From Ascidia mentula (lineage: Eukaryota > Chordata > Ascidiacea > Phlebobranchia > Ascidiidae): DNA of 64,000 nt. The DNA is taken from positions 17,117,001 to 17,181,000 of the forward strand of contig OX387199.1 in NCBI GenBank assembly GCA_947561715.1. Reading direction: 5' to 3'. Position numbers and translations under genes: made by a program. This document shows, in pieces, positions 10,901 to 21,851 of the stretch; position 1 is the first letter of the stretch, and every line of letters starts with the position of its first letter. The notes beneath the pieces were generated by a model, which saw only the letters and a list, made by a program, of their open reading frames with translations, ran no database searches and was not told where the DNA came from.

Positions 10901-12832
10901 AAGTACGAAACCTCGTAATAAGCATTTTTAAAAAAAGTCTTACCAACCAAAAACTTGATTTAAACATCCTAACACCAATATTTCACAGATGGCAATGTGT
11001 AAAAACTGTTTTTCGGGGAAAGGGCCAAACATCAGCTGGCGAAAGAGCGGTGATGAAAGTAATTAAGGAAGAACACGGGAAACTTGGGCCTATTAGGTAA
11101 TATTACGTAGTTTTTGTATGTTAAAGAATGTTCCATGTTTATAGTTGCTACACAATGTGTATATACAACGATGGTTACCGCTAGGAAAGCCGACAGTGGA
11201 AATGTATTGCTGAAGCAGTTTATCTAAAAAACATTATCTACCAGTATGTCAGCAAAACAAATTCCTGGCCATTTATACAGATGGTCTGAAGTTACGGTAC
11301 TGGTCATATTCGTACTTACTGCATTTTTGTGGTTCTTTCGTGATCCTGGGTTTATGCCTGGTTGGGCAGTTCTTTTTCCTGTTGGTTACGTCACAGACGG
11401 AACTGTGGCCGTTGCAATGTCTATCCTGCTTTTTATTCTACCAAGTCAGAAGCCAATTTTCTTTAACAGTGAAGACCCGACTGGTAAGTAGATATGTTTT
11501 TATTTCGCAAAAATATATCAATTTCCCAAATACATAATTTTTGGTTTAAATAATAAAGTAAAGTTCGGATATTCCGGATTCACTGAATCGAGACCACGGA
11601 TGCGTGAGGGTGTAGACTATTTTGTAAACTGCACGTTAATTCCATACGCTTTTTCGCCGAAACGTAACATTTTGCCGCGAAAGAATGTTTCGTGTCCCTA
11701 AAAGTTTTGAAACACTTCACACAAACTTCAATTGGTCGCATTACAGAAATTAAAAAACCCGTACCCTCCGTATTGGAATGGAAAACTGTTCATCGAAAGT
11801 TTCCGTGGGGAATCTTGTTTCTGTTTTCTGGAAGTTACGCACTCGCTGCTGGCGCTACGGTAAGAAAAACATGCTGACAATTATTGCGGTAAAATTGAAA
11901 TTGAGAATTAACAGTTTCCAAAAATAGAGATCCGGTTTTTCAACGTGGGTAGGCAACTTGCTTGTATTTGACAAGTCGGTTGATGACTGGGTGATCCTTT
12001 TGGGCTGCACTTTGATTGTAACCGTATTTACTCAAATTTCCAACAACGCCGCAGCGGCAGCCATATTCACCCCAATCTTCGCCCAACTGGTAAGATTTTT
12101 ACGTATGTATAACTATAAACTTTTTGTGATATAATGGTATTGTTCAAATTGCTGGTGAGATGGTTAATTATCAAAAACTTTGAGTATAATTTCTACCGTT
12201 TAGGCCGTGTTATCACAAATTCATCCCCTTTATCTAATGCTGGGACCTGTCTTCGCGTCGTCAATGGCGTTTTTGTTGCCTGTTGGATCACCTTATAACG
12301 CCATTGCCTTCTCATATGGTCGTTTGAAAGTCGTCGACATGGTAAATTATATATTATTTGAAGCATTACTTTCATAAATATATTGGAAGGATATGCAGAA
12401 ATCAAGCTTAATTGTTTAGACGCGATGCAGAATCCTCGTTTAATTTTAAAAATAGATTAAATTTAGTGGGGGATTCTGCATACCACCCGTAGCCATCATA
12501 GCTGTGCACACCAGATCATTTATTTTGAAATTTGGATCCTGATTGTAAATTTCAAAAAAAAGCCGGAATATTTTCTGTTTTTGAATTATTTTGACGTAAT
12601 AAAGCAGAACACACAACAGCTATACGATTTAGGAGAACGTTTTTGTTAGCTAATATCAGAACATGGATACAAAGGTATTTGTTTTTAGATAAAAGCTGGA
12701 TGGGTTCCTGTGCTGTTAGGAGTTCTGGTTATTCTTGTTTTTTCCAACACTTTTGCTATTCCATATTTCGGCATGGGTGCTTTCCCTGAGTGGGCCCATG
12801 TAATCACTAATGAAACAGCCGACACTCCATGA
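7971..12832 (+). CDS. SLC13-family Na+-coupled sulfate/carboxylate cotransporter, copy 1 (602 aa)
   Basis: This plasma-membrane carrier (DASS/SLC13 family) couples Na+ entry to uptake of sulfate or di/tricarboxylates. Thirteen exons splice in frame: 7971-8075, 8957-9222, 9358-9496, 9735-9827, 9885-9947, 10498-10649, 10748-10870, 10989-11096, 11281-11483, 11747-11859, 11928-12089, 12204-12341 and 12689-12832. The 602 residues match the usual family length. Visible family blocks: [15 protein letters not shown] (exon 2), WISNTATTAMM with the first SNT Na+ motif at residues 141-143, [11 protein letters not shown] (exon 6), KLGPI (exon 8), and the signature around LLPVGSPYNAI (about 533-543). The second SNT position reads SNN (493-495). 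An acidic loop (exons 4-5, residues 171-222) separates the two halves. Substrate cannot be told from sequence alone. Confidence 0.95.
8255..8855. repeat. 600-bp insert in SLC13 intron 1 (copies 1 and 3 only)
   Basis: Copies 1 and 3 share this stretch (copy 3 at about 38092-38692). Copy 2 passes straight from CGATGG to CCAATCAACATAGG. No terminal repeats, coding frame or known element were recognised. It contains AATAAATGAAATAAAG near 8391. It could be an insertion before copies 1 and 3 separated, or a loss in copy 2. Confidence 0.6.
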
Positions 12833-13504
12833 AACTATATGTTGCTGTTGTTGCCTGGCATCTTATATTTTAATAAGCTGTGCTTCTAGAACAATTAAAC
12901 ATCATTTTTGTTGACCGATGTTTCACCTGCGTCGGTTAATAAAAGTTACGTTTAATTGTGCTAGATGGACAGATTATTAAATCCATAAAACTATGTTACG
13001 ATTCACCGAATATCAAACCCAAGTTGTCATGTTTAAAACGGTATAAAGTAGTTTGATATTAAGTGTGTTTGAAACGTTACAACTTGAAGGTATATTTTCT
13101 GGTTGCAAGCCTATGTTTGGCTTTTAAGCTCTGTGCTGTGTTTCGTGTAAGCGTTTGATACGCATGTGCTTTGTTATTACACTGCGGAATAAAAGCTTTG
13201 CAATGACGCATGGGAGAAATGTTTATTTTCAAACAATGAAAAATATTATAAGCCTCACATCTACCTCCAGTTGCTCGAATTCACAAAGAAAAGATAGGAA
13301 AACTACAAAAGTCTGTGGATGAGCATTAGTTCAATAGCGTTGGGTTTGACTGTGTGCATACACACTAAGCATGCTGCATGCGGGGCCATATGTGGTAGAG
13401 GAGAAAAACTGTTGCTCTTAGAAGAGCCGGCTGGCGCTCCTTTTGTGCTTTGGAAAGATGAGTTTATTGTTTCGCGCATGTGCTGATTTAGTGGTAAATT
13501 TACC
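12833..13504 (+). other. SLC13 copy 1 3' UTR and downstream spacer
   Basis: A canonical AATAAA lies at 12938-12943, about 105 bp after the stop, and is conserved in the other copies. A second AATAAA lies near 13187 (GGAATAAAAGC). The rest is unit-specific spacer without coding support. Confidence 0.55.
12938..12943 (+). terminator. poly(A) signal of SLC13 copy 1
   Basis: AATAAA after the stop, conserved at 29738-29743 and 42783-42788. Confidence 0.6.
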
Positions 13505-13800
13505 CTTTGGTTTTGGAACCTGTCATTAATTAGGCTCAATTTATGTCCAGCGAGTGAAGATTCAAACCTTACTCACTCACGTTCCCAAACAAACAAGAAT
13601 TCATTGAATTTTGCCAAATCACAATCATTCGTCTGTAAAACCAGCAAAGTGTAGAGTCGTGATGAGCTCAGTCGACGAACAAACTTCAGTTTCGAATACG
13701 TTGAATAAAATAAGGTTGGTGTAACAGAATTATTCTTTTGTTGGTGACACGCAGAGTTCTCACCATGATATATTTTTTATTATTAGTTTGAGAGAACGTA
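13505..13800 (+). promoter_or_regulatory. diverged cassette P' with small candidate start exon, copy 1
   Basis: The stretch from about 13505 is a diverged relative of the P cassette: GCGAGTGAAGATTCAAACCTTACTCACTCACG compares with GGCGAGGATTCAAACATAACTCATTGACG, with the same order of motifs. After it, 13662-13714 reads MSSVDEQTSVSNTLNKI and ends in an AAG|GTTGGT donor. An acceptor at TATTATTAG (13786) or GAGAG (13794) follows. The second choice opens a frame containing LLDRFVGYQ, SNIMLSRFSDVIKQLA and a stop, with mostly mild changes between copies. This may be a small gene using its own version of the cassette, but the join is unproven. Confidence 0.4.
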
Positions 13801-14765
13801 TGAGAGTTCTGATATTAGGTTGTCCGTCGGCAAGTTACTTGACCGATTTGTGGGCTACCAGCACGAAGGTAGAACCGCGGCCTCAAATATTATGCTTAGT
13901 CGTTTTTCTGACGTCATCAAACAGTTGGCAACAAAATCAGGGCAAGTTGTGAATGGGAAGACGGGGAATGCATCAACCACCCATAGGTTATAGGCTGAAG
14001 CGCGACCTCCATTCTTATATAACAAACGTTCTGATTCTCAACTATAACGGAGGATCCTTTACGATTCAAATCTCGTAAAAGCCATCAAATGGACGTTCAC
14101 TCTCTGATTCTTGCTTTGATAAACACCGATACAATTGTAAATGTAGTGACACGTAATAATCAATATTTATCTATAAAAACAAGGTGCTTTGAATTTCTTG
14201 ACTTGCGGAATTACGTAGTGGCAATCTCTTCCTATATGACAGGTTGTTGCGCGCATTTAAATGTAATTTGCTAAAGGGAAGTTATCCCTATGAATACATG
14301 ACAAGTATTGAAAAGATGAAAGAACCTTGCTAATCGCCGCAGACGACTTTCTCTAGTTCTCTCAGACGAACCCGTATCAGACGCCGATTACCAGAGGTGG
14401 CATTCGGAAAACGTGTCATCCCTCAAAGACTATCTCATCTGGTAGAATAATCGCCTGTAAGGCATTTTTCCAGGCATTGTTAACTTGCGCGAATTTGGTT
14501 AGATTCGTGTGCGCAAAAGTACAGGGTCTTTGTCCAACACCAGTTTAATAAAGGAAAAGTTTGTATAAGTCAGCGAAACATTCCTGTGGACGGCTATCGT
14601 CACGGACATAGAAAAATTTCACCTTCAGTGAGCGCACAGGAAAAACAGGAAGAGAGAAATGTACATTCATACTAGTAATCGAATATATACGCACACACAC
14701 GTACACACAATTTTGCAGTGATTTATGTTTTATTCGCCAGTAAAAAAAAAGTTACACTTTTGAAA
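13801..14765. repeat. truncated unit start (Q repeat), extra copy
   Basis: Matches 17.8-18.7 kb and 31.66-32.59 kb, then runs into a short fossil remnant and block R instead of a full unit. This is the stub of a fourth unit. No gene is supported beyond the P'-linked candidate exon. Confidence 0.7.
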
Positions 14766-15065
14766 AGGCAATACCGCTTTACCGAGACTCATGAATATGC
14801 TACCTAAACCATGAAACGGACCCAGCGAAGAATGGCATTTCACCGCCGGCCTGTGTAACGTAATATCTTTCGAAATCGTGTATCAATTTGGACACAATAA
14901 GGAACACCACAATGTTGCCGCATTTAAATCGAATTGTAAGGGTTTCCTTCGGAGGTGAAGAGTGATTACAACGCGATCGCTTCCAAAAGGCATCGCCGCG
15001 CCAAATTCGTTTCGTTAACTCAGGTCCACACTTCGGATCGGGTGTCCTCTAACCGGATGACAGTC
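14766..15065 (-). mobile_element. short Polinton-type fossil remnant
   Basis: About 300 bp matching the outer end of the fossils at 20560-20870 and 34148-34430. It belongs to the same broken element and arrived with the duplicated unit. Confidence 0.6.
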
Positions 15066-15084
15066 GGTTAAACCCTTTAACCTC

Positions 15085-16890
15085 TCTTCTTTGATTTCGG
15101 TTTTCCTTTCAAAATGGGTTTAGACTTGACTGGATTTTTTTTATTTCATTATGACTTAACAACTTGCTGTAATTGCAAATAAAAGCTACGTGTACAAACA
15201 AACATTAAAAGACGAGTTATGATGATTTCTGAAAATTAACCCTTGCTTTGGATACAAATGTTTATTATTTGAAGTTTACTATCCTTGTATATGATTTGAT
15301 GACGGGACATTTTTTCAGTGTTTAGTTTAAGCAAGGTTGAAAATCAACCTAGCCATATATTTACTGAGTTTTTAAAAGTATTCTTTCTCAGGATGAGCAT
15401 ATTTTGGTCGTTTACTTGACCTTATGACTCAAAAATTCTTTGTGTTTCATACTGGCAAGGAGTAACGGATCTTTGTAACAAACGCGCTCAAATCCCAATA
15501 CACGAAACGTATTCCTGTTTGTCGGCCCAAATATAACACCGGCATTGAATAAAACACTTCTTAACTAACTGATCGAATCAGTAAATCATAAACTTTTTCG
15601 TGTTCGACACAACAACTTAGCACTTAGATTTGAACTATGTTACAATTTTCATCGCCGAAGAGTGACTTAACCTGACATTTGCTTCCATCGAAACGCTGGC
15701 TTTATGCTCTGTGTACAGACTAAACCTTTCAGCTATTTCAAAGATAATTTTTGTAGAAACTGTTTTAATCACACACGTCTCCAGTTGGAGGCATTCCTGA
15801 TCGGATTTCTTGGGGGGAGTTGTTTCTGAGAAAAAGTAACAATTCATTGTTACGTCTCAGACCTAAGATTTGGCACAGAACGTTTGTATTTTAAAAATCA
15901 ACCCGTACATTTATATTTACCGAAAATAAAGGTAAGCAAATTATTGACTGTCGAACTATTGGCAAAGCCAACACTTCGACTGCTGGATGTTCGTCTTTGG
16001 CTATACACTGAATAGGCAGGTACGTACCTGTCTGTGGGACGACGCAGGTTTGTACTGTTGATTGTCACAGTAACAATAATATCGAACTCAGTGGTGGTGT
16101 ATTGGATTGATACGTTTCTATGAAAAATATCAAAAGGTTTTAAAAGTCAACAAAACTCATACTGGCTGATCATGTGTAGAATAAAAAGTTCTGATATAAC
16201 ATAACGTAAATGCATGCTTACTATGTAAATAGGAAACGGTCGAATTGTTTTTTATATCACAATAAAACGATTTGAAGTGTCAAAAATTTTTTTAATTGTA
16301 AACAGACAAATTTCATCCCAAAATTGGGATTATTCAGCTCAACATTTGGTTTTAGTAGCTTTTTTGTATTTCGAACAATCTTCATAATTTCTAAATCGAT
16401 ATCATTGAAAACATAGAAGTAGACATTAAACATAGCCTTGAAAGCCATATATTTATTCTAAGATGCACACAAATTAAAGATAATTTTGACTAATTAATTC
16501 AAACTTGCTACACTTGAACAATATTTACCTGTTAGGTTCAGAAATAGGCATTCCGCACTATTACAAACTGACTTAAACCAAATTGTGATTGAACAGTCCA
16601 GAGGAACAACCCCGCACCACTCGTCTGCCTTTTTTTTTTATAAATTGACAGTAGGCTGGCGTAACACGAGTGCACTCTGGTGGCGAAAGTTTCTCGCTAG
16701 GCTTTGTTTCACAGTGTAATAAGACAGGGCTGCCTTAAAGGAGACCAATTAGAACACTTCAGGTTTAAAGGTACTTAGTGCATCATACAGATTTAGTATT
16801 AACGGTAATGTGAACTACCATAATTTTTACTGAAAACAACAACCATACTCAACGAGCACCGCGGTGGATCTGTCTTTGCTTCAAAACACT
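15085..16890 (-). repeat. block R, copy 1: degenerate BIR-gene-like repeat
   Basis: A 1.6-1.9 kb block also present at 43803-45716 and 60588-62190. On the minus strand it has a 23-nt coding first exon, 16551-16529, reading MPISEPN and ending AACAG|GTAAAT. This is the same length and phase as the first exons of the two BIR genes (51805-51783 and 58290-58268, the latter MPVSEPN). Another possible exon (15825-15765) ends PPTGDVCD and stop, echoing PSGDLSDED of the intact BIR gene. In the second copy the middle holds a BIR-like YSHELPQSKCWLC. I read R as decayed relatives of the BIR gene, but no complete frame exists. Confidence 0.5.
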
Positions 16891-17240
16891 TGATATAATA
16901 GGTCATTTTGCCTTTAATTTTCCATATATTCTAGATTTTTTAAATCTTGCTCCCTCAAGAAAAAATTGCCTGATCCAGCTAGGCTGCTGCAATGCCTGGG
17001 CTGCCAAGCCTGTAGGTTATAGCTGTGATCACCAAGCAAGTACCTGTGCAGTTTGGCGATCCGTCCAATCATGCCACTGCATGAATTATTACTGCGTTGT
17101 CTGATTTTGGTAGTAGAGATCCCCTACGTATATATGTAGGTTTTCTGGCAAGGTGTGCGCTTGCGCACCAGTGTACCTTGGCCACAATATACCCCGTGAA
17201 ACCACTGAGCTCTTGTAGCCCAGTTGATAGAGCGTTGGAC
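16891..17240 (+). mobile_element. tRNA-derived SINE, partial
   Basis: Shares about 350 bp with 30405-30790. The tail contains CTGATCCAGCTAGGCTGC, AATGCCTGGGCTGCCAAGCC, AGCTGTGATCACCAAGCAAG and ATGAATTATTACTGCGTTGT. A truncated tRNA-like head follows (GTAGCCCAGTTGATAGAGCG, an A-box-like motif, near 17215-17234). The family resembles tRNA-SINEs of ascidians, though I cannot confirm the name. Confidence 0.6.
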
Positions 17241-17489
17241 ACGACTTTTTCGTTATTCTTGTGCAATATACATCCTCGATGTTCGATCCACACTCATTTC
17301 CTAGTTTGCAAAAAAAACTACAAAAGTCTGTGGGTGCGCACGGTTCACAACTTGAAGAGCCGGCTGCACCCCTTCTGTGCTGTTGGAAGGATGAGTATAT
17401 TATTTCGCGCATGTGCTGGTTACTCCCTCAAACCATATGTGCCGTAAAATAAGAAGATGTGTCGGGCTGTGGTAATTTTATCCTTTGGT
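17241..17489. other. spacer at unit junction
   Basis: Related to 13300-13490, 31010-31230 and 43140-43340 (GAAGAGCCGGCTG, GATGAGT.TAT, TTTCGCGCATGTGCTG). No coding or RNA gene is supported. Confidence 0.4.
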
Positions 17490-17800
17490 TTTGGAACCTG
17501 TCATTAATTAGGCTGAATTGATTTGCAACGGGTGAAGATTCAAACATTACTCACTCACGTTGCCAAACAAACAAGAATTGAACGAAGTTTGCCAAACTAC
17601 GAACAGGCGTCTGAATAACCAGCAAAGTGTAGAGTCGTGATGAGCTCAGTCGACGAACAAACTTCAGTTTCGAATACGTTGAATAAAATAAGGTTGGTGT
17701 AACAGAATTATTCTTTTATTGGTGACACGCAGAGTTCTCACCATGATATATTTTTTATTATTATTTTGGTAGAACTTATGAGAGTTCTGATACTTGTTCG
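17490..17800 (+). promoter_or_regulatory. diverged cassette P', copy 2
   Basis: Same arrangement as at 13505. The cassette core is followed by the candidate start exon MSSVDEQTSVSN beginning at about 17639 with its AAG|GTTGGT donor. Here the acceptor region differs (TTATTATTATTTTGGTAG) and a CGTTTGTTCGTTTGTTCG expansion alters the second exon, so this copy is probably not functional. Confidence 0.4.
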
Positions 17801-18734
17801 TCGTTTGTTCGTTTGTTCGTCGACAAGTTACCTGACCGATTTGTGGGCTACCTGCACGAAGGTAGAACCGCGGTCTCAAATATTATGCTTAGTCGTTTTT
17901 CTGATGTCATCAAACAGTTACATCAGGGCAAGTTGTGAATGGGAAGACGGTGAATGCATCAACCACCCTTTTGTTATAGGCTGAAGCGCGACCTCCATTG
18001 TTATGTAACAAACGTTCTGATTCTCAACTATAACGAAGGATCCTTTACGATTCAAATCTCGTAAAAACGTTTCCGATTCTTGCTTTGATAAACACCGATA
18101 CAATTGTAAATCTAGTGACACGTAATAATCAATATTTATCTATAAAAACAAAGTGCTTTGAATTTCTTGACTTGCGGAATTACGTAGCGGCAATCTCTTC
18201 CTATATGACAGGTTGTTGGGCGCATTTAAATGTAATTTGCTAAAGGGAAGTTATCCCTATGAATACATGACAAGTATTGAAAAGATAAAACAACCTTGCT
18301 TACCGCCGCAGACGACTTCCTCTAGTTCTCTCAGACGAACCGGTATTTTAGATATTTAGAGTTGTGTAGACACATGGCTTACGAAAGACGTGACATCCCT
18401 CAAAGACTATCTGATCTGGTAGAATAATCGCGTGTAAGGCATTCTTCCAGGCATGCTGCCTTGCGCGAATTTGGTTAGATTCGTGTGCGCAAAAGTACAG
18501 GGTCTTTATCCAACACCAGTTTAGGAGGAGAAGTTTGTGTATAGGTCAGCGAAACATTCCTGTGGACGGCTATCGTCACGTACATAGAAAAATTTCACCT
18601 TCGGTGAGCGCACAGGAAAAACAGGAAGAGAGACTTGTACATTCATACTAGTAATCGAATATATACGCACACACACGTACACACAATTTTGCAGTGATTT
18701 ATGTTTTATTCGCCAGTAAAAAAAGAGTTACAGT
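17801..18734. repeat. unit-start repeat Q, copy 2
   Basis: Highly similar to 3387-4004 and 32010-32594. Non-coding as far as I can see. Confidence 0.65.
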
Positions 18735-20940
18735 TTTGAAATTGCGGCGGGGGAAATTCTGTCGTTTTCACTCAGGTCGAATGAAAACGCATTGACAATC
18801 TGTGACATGAAAAATCCGCGCGCGCGAAACAGTAAACAGTAGATGCAATGGGGTCCGCAGGCCGACGACAAGGGGTTTCGGTAACAGGCGAATTCGACGT
18901 CTACCTGTCGGCGTTTTTATTTCAAAAGGCGACGATTTCTCTGTGAAACGGTCGTCGGCCTAACGTGTCGTAATATTCGCCGCGAACCTCTGAATCGAAA
19001 TACAAAGCGAGCCAATGCGTTACTTTCGTCAGTATTTACGACGCAAACCTTGGGCTTGGGGTGATTTAGGTTTGTCAGCTCGTCGCGGGCGTACATGCCA
19101 TAAAACCGAGTTCGTGTGGCCGAATTGCGCAACAAAATCGACGCGTTTTCAGTTTTGTCCATCGCACACTCCGGCCGAATAGTCGAAAATGACTTTTTTG
19201 AATTTGTTGATTTGAATAATGCAGTCAAATTCGGCGCACACCTAAGTATTCATGGAATTCGGCAGCGCCGTTCCAAAATGTGCCTCCAGACGAAGGTTCC
19301 CGTGTTTTACCAATCTGAAAGCCTGGTCGGGCGTCAGGTCGAAGCAGTAAAGCGTGAAACCGCGGCCGTAATCGGTGAGCGATATTGCCCTTGCCCAAAA
19401 GAAGCTTCCAGTCCCCATAAAGAGTGTCCAAAAACTCCTCGCATTGGCAAAATTTGGTGTGAGGGCCCGTCCCGGGATTAACTTCCCGTCTTGGTGGAGG
19501 GCCAAATAGTTTCGAGGTGATTTAGTTTCGTTGTTCCGTTGTACGCGTCGTTGTCCACAAAACCGATCACAAGGCGTCTGGGAATTTGGCCGCTGGAAAG
19601 ATTTCCGGCAGGAACGGAATAAACTTGAACGATCGTGTAATCGGGTAAAGCGCCGTCGATTTTTCGAACGCTTTTAAATGACCGAACATTACAGGTGTGG
19701 TCGGTCTAATCTTGCGAACAAACAGACGGACGTTCCGCTAGTTTGTTTTGTAAGACGAACCAGCAGCGGCCATTATCGAAACCGCGTCTTAGCTTCTAAT
19801 CAAGCAAATCTTCACGTCCACCCCGTTCATTAAAAACTTTTCCAGATAAACCATGTCCAAGTGAAGTTTAAACAACATTTGAATGTCCTGGCTATCGCTA
19901 GCTCGGGCGCGTCTAGCCGTAAACCGGGTTTTCTTCCACCGAGCGCTTCGAAGTGACCCTGTATCCCTGTGCCACAGCGCCGCCTCGCGTCGCTTCCGAA
20001 ATTAAGCAAAGCCTCAATGTATGCCCTATACGGGTAGGTGTTGCTCGCCGGCGTGACCAGTTTGTTGTTTAACCTCAGATCGACCAGGTCAAAGAGAGCG
20101 TGTATCCAATAGTTACAGGGCGCCACGGAAACGTCGGCGTCCATATTTGTCCCGTCGCCCTTGATTACACGGGTCGTACACAAAAGCATTGTATTCGACA
20201 AACGAGTGATTACATTGATCTTCACTGGTTCCGGAAACTTGAAACTCGATTTGTTTCGCATCGGAAAGAGTCGAGAGTGACGCGAATTCAACCCAAGTCG
20301 ATTGTTCTACGCTGACTTGGGTTAGTTTGACCGTGAATAAGTCGAGTTCACTATTTGCGCACCTTCCAGAATGTTGGTTTATGACGCTGCCCATGTTAGG
20401 AGAATATGTCAGATTTTTTTCGCCTCGGCGCAAGTTTTTTTCGTGTCTGTTTTCCGATGTTTTATCGCGGGCTCTGCCGAGGGCTGTTGTTGAGGGACCG
20501 CTGTGCCACGCCTGTCTCTAGGCTGCGTTTTGTAGCGCCCACCCCGCGGCGAAATTCCGTATATACCGCTTTACCGAGACTCATGAATATGCTACCTAAA
20601 CCATGAAACGAACCCAGCGAAGAATGGCATTTCACCGCCGGCCTGTGTAACGTAATATCTTTCGAAATCGTGTATCAATTTGGACACAATAAGGAACACC
20701 ACGATGTTGCCGCATTTAAATCGAATTGTAAGGGTTTCCTTCGGAGGTGAAAAGTGATTACAACGCGACCGCTTTCAAAAAGCATCGCCGCGCCAAATTC
20801 GTTTCGTAAACTCAGTTCCACACTGCTTCTTGTTTTAGTCACGGGTAGAGCACAGTACAGCTGCGCTGCGCTGCCCCGCTCCACTCTGCTGCCCCGCTCC
20901 GCTCCGCCTCAGCTGAACGCACACGGAAAGCTGGCCAATA
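18735..20940 (-). mobile_element. Polinton/adintovirus-type fossil, copy 2 (longest)
   Basis: Minus-strand pieces in order: an N-terminal capsid part (ELDLFTV, VEQSTWVEFASL, VAPCNYWIHALFDLVDLRL, NTYPYRAYIEALLNFG), a C-terminal capsid part (YCFDLTPD, GNLRLEAHFG), then the start of an adenain-like protease (FYGMYARDEL, VVNTDES). The first motifs are characteristic of the F54H12.2-like capsid family of Polintons and adintoviruses. The element is incomplete (no polymerase, integrase or terminal repeats seen) and broken in several places. It is shared by all units, so it is older than their duplication. Confidence 0.75.
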
Positions 20941-21300
20941 AAATCACATAAAACACAGCTGTTGCATAGAAACTAGTAACGAGATCAAATCACGTGAGAA
21001 AGCAACCGTTGCTATACATTTTGAAATGATATGCTGGACAAGACGCTACCTAAAATGCCTTAACACAAAAAAACCATGGAAAGAGATTCCGGAGGTTGAT
21101 GACGAAACTGGCTGTTATGTGACCATAGTTCATATTTCTATGAATGCGAACGTTGCTATGTAACGTAAAAATACGTAACACCCCTCGGTTACGAAACTTT
21201 TGTCAAGCATGATCGGTTTGCAGTAGGCGAGGATTCAAACATAACTCATTAACGTTCAAAAACAATTCGAAGGATTTACACCATCCGCAAAACAAGCGAG
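20941..21300 (+). promoter_or_regulatory. promoter/leader cassette P2a
   Basis: Same as 4765-5151. The putative leader exon ends at 21300 with the GAG|GTGAGT donor. It lies immediately after the fossil and before membrane-protein gene copy 2. Confidence 0.6.
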
Positions 21301-21851
21301 GTGAGTATTTCCAGGAATTATCTGTGGATAAGAAGAAGGCGCCATTCAGCTCGGAGTAAGAAATTAGCATGTAAATTAAGACACTGAGACATTTGCGGTG
21401 AAAAAGCGTTGTCTGGTTTCCGATGTTTTTAGAGTTTCATGCACCTCACTCAACAAATTGGATTTGAGTAACAATATGTGGATTTGTTCGAACGATGAGA
21501 TTTTGTGGCCGCGCGATTTAGTTCACAGCTGAACGACCTCTCGGTGAGAAAAGTGCAGCGTCACTGCACCCATTGAGGTCCTTTTATCGGCCACCCCTGG
21601 GTTACAAAGCAAACCAAATTAGGTTACTTTTCCCCACCTTATTTGGAAACAAGATTTGGTTTTCTTGTTGGGGATTTTCATATTTCCGATTACGGCAATA
21701 AAACAGGTTTATGGGGTCGAACAAAAAGATGAACAGGTTTTTACTTTCCCAATTCTCTATTTCGTAATCTTGTATAAGCGTGAAATATAGCTTCTTCAGT
21801 AAGTGGGTGTCAACCCATGTTAAACTACGTACATCCTTACCAAGCAAATGT

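Noticed and set aside
11246-11280. SLC13 exon 9 starting at an upstream ATG (MSAKQIPGHLY)
   Set aside because: Copy 2 lacks this ATG, and starting at 11281 gives the exact family spacing after KLGPI.
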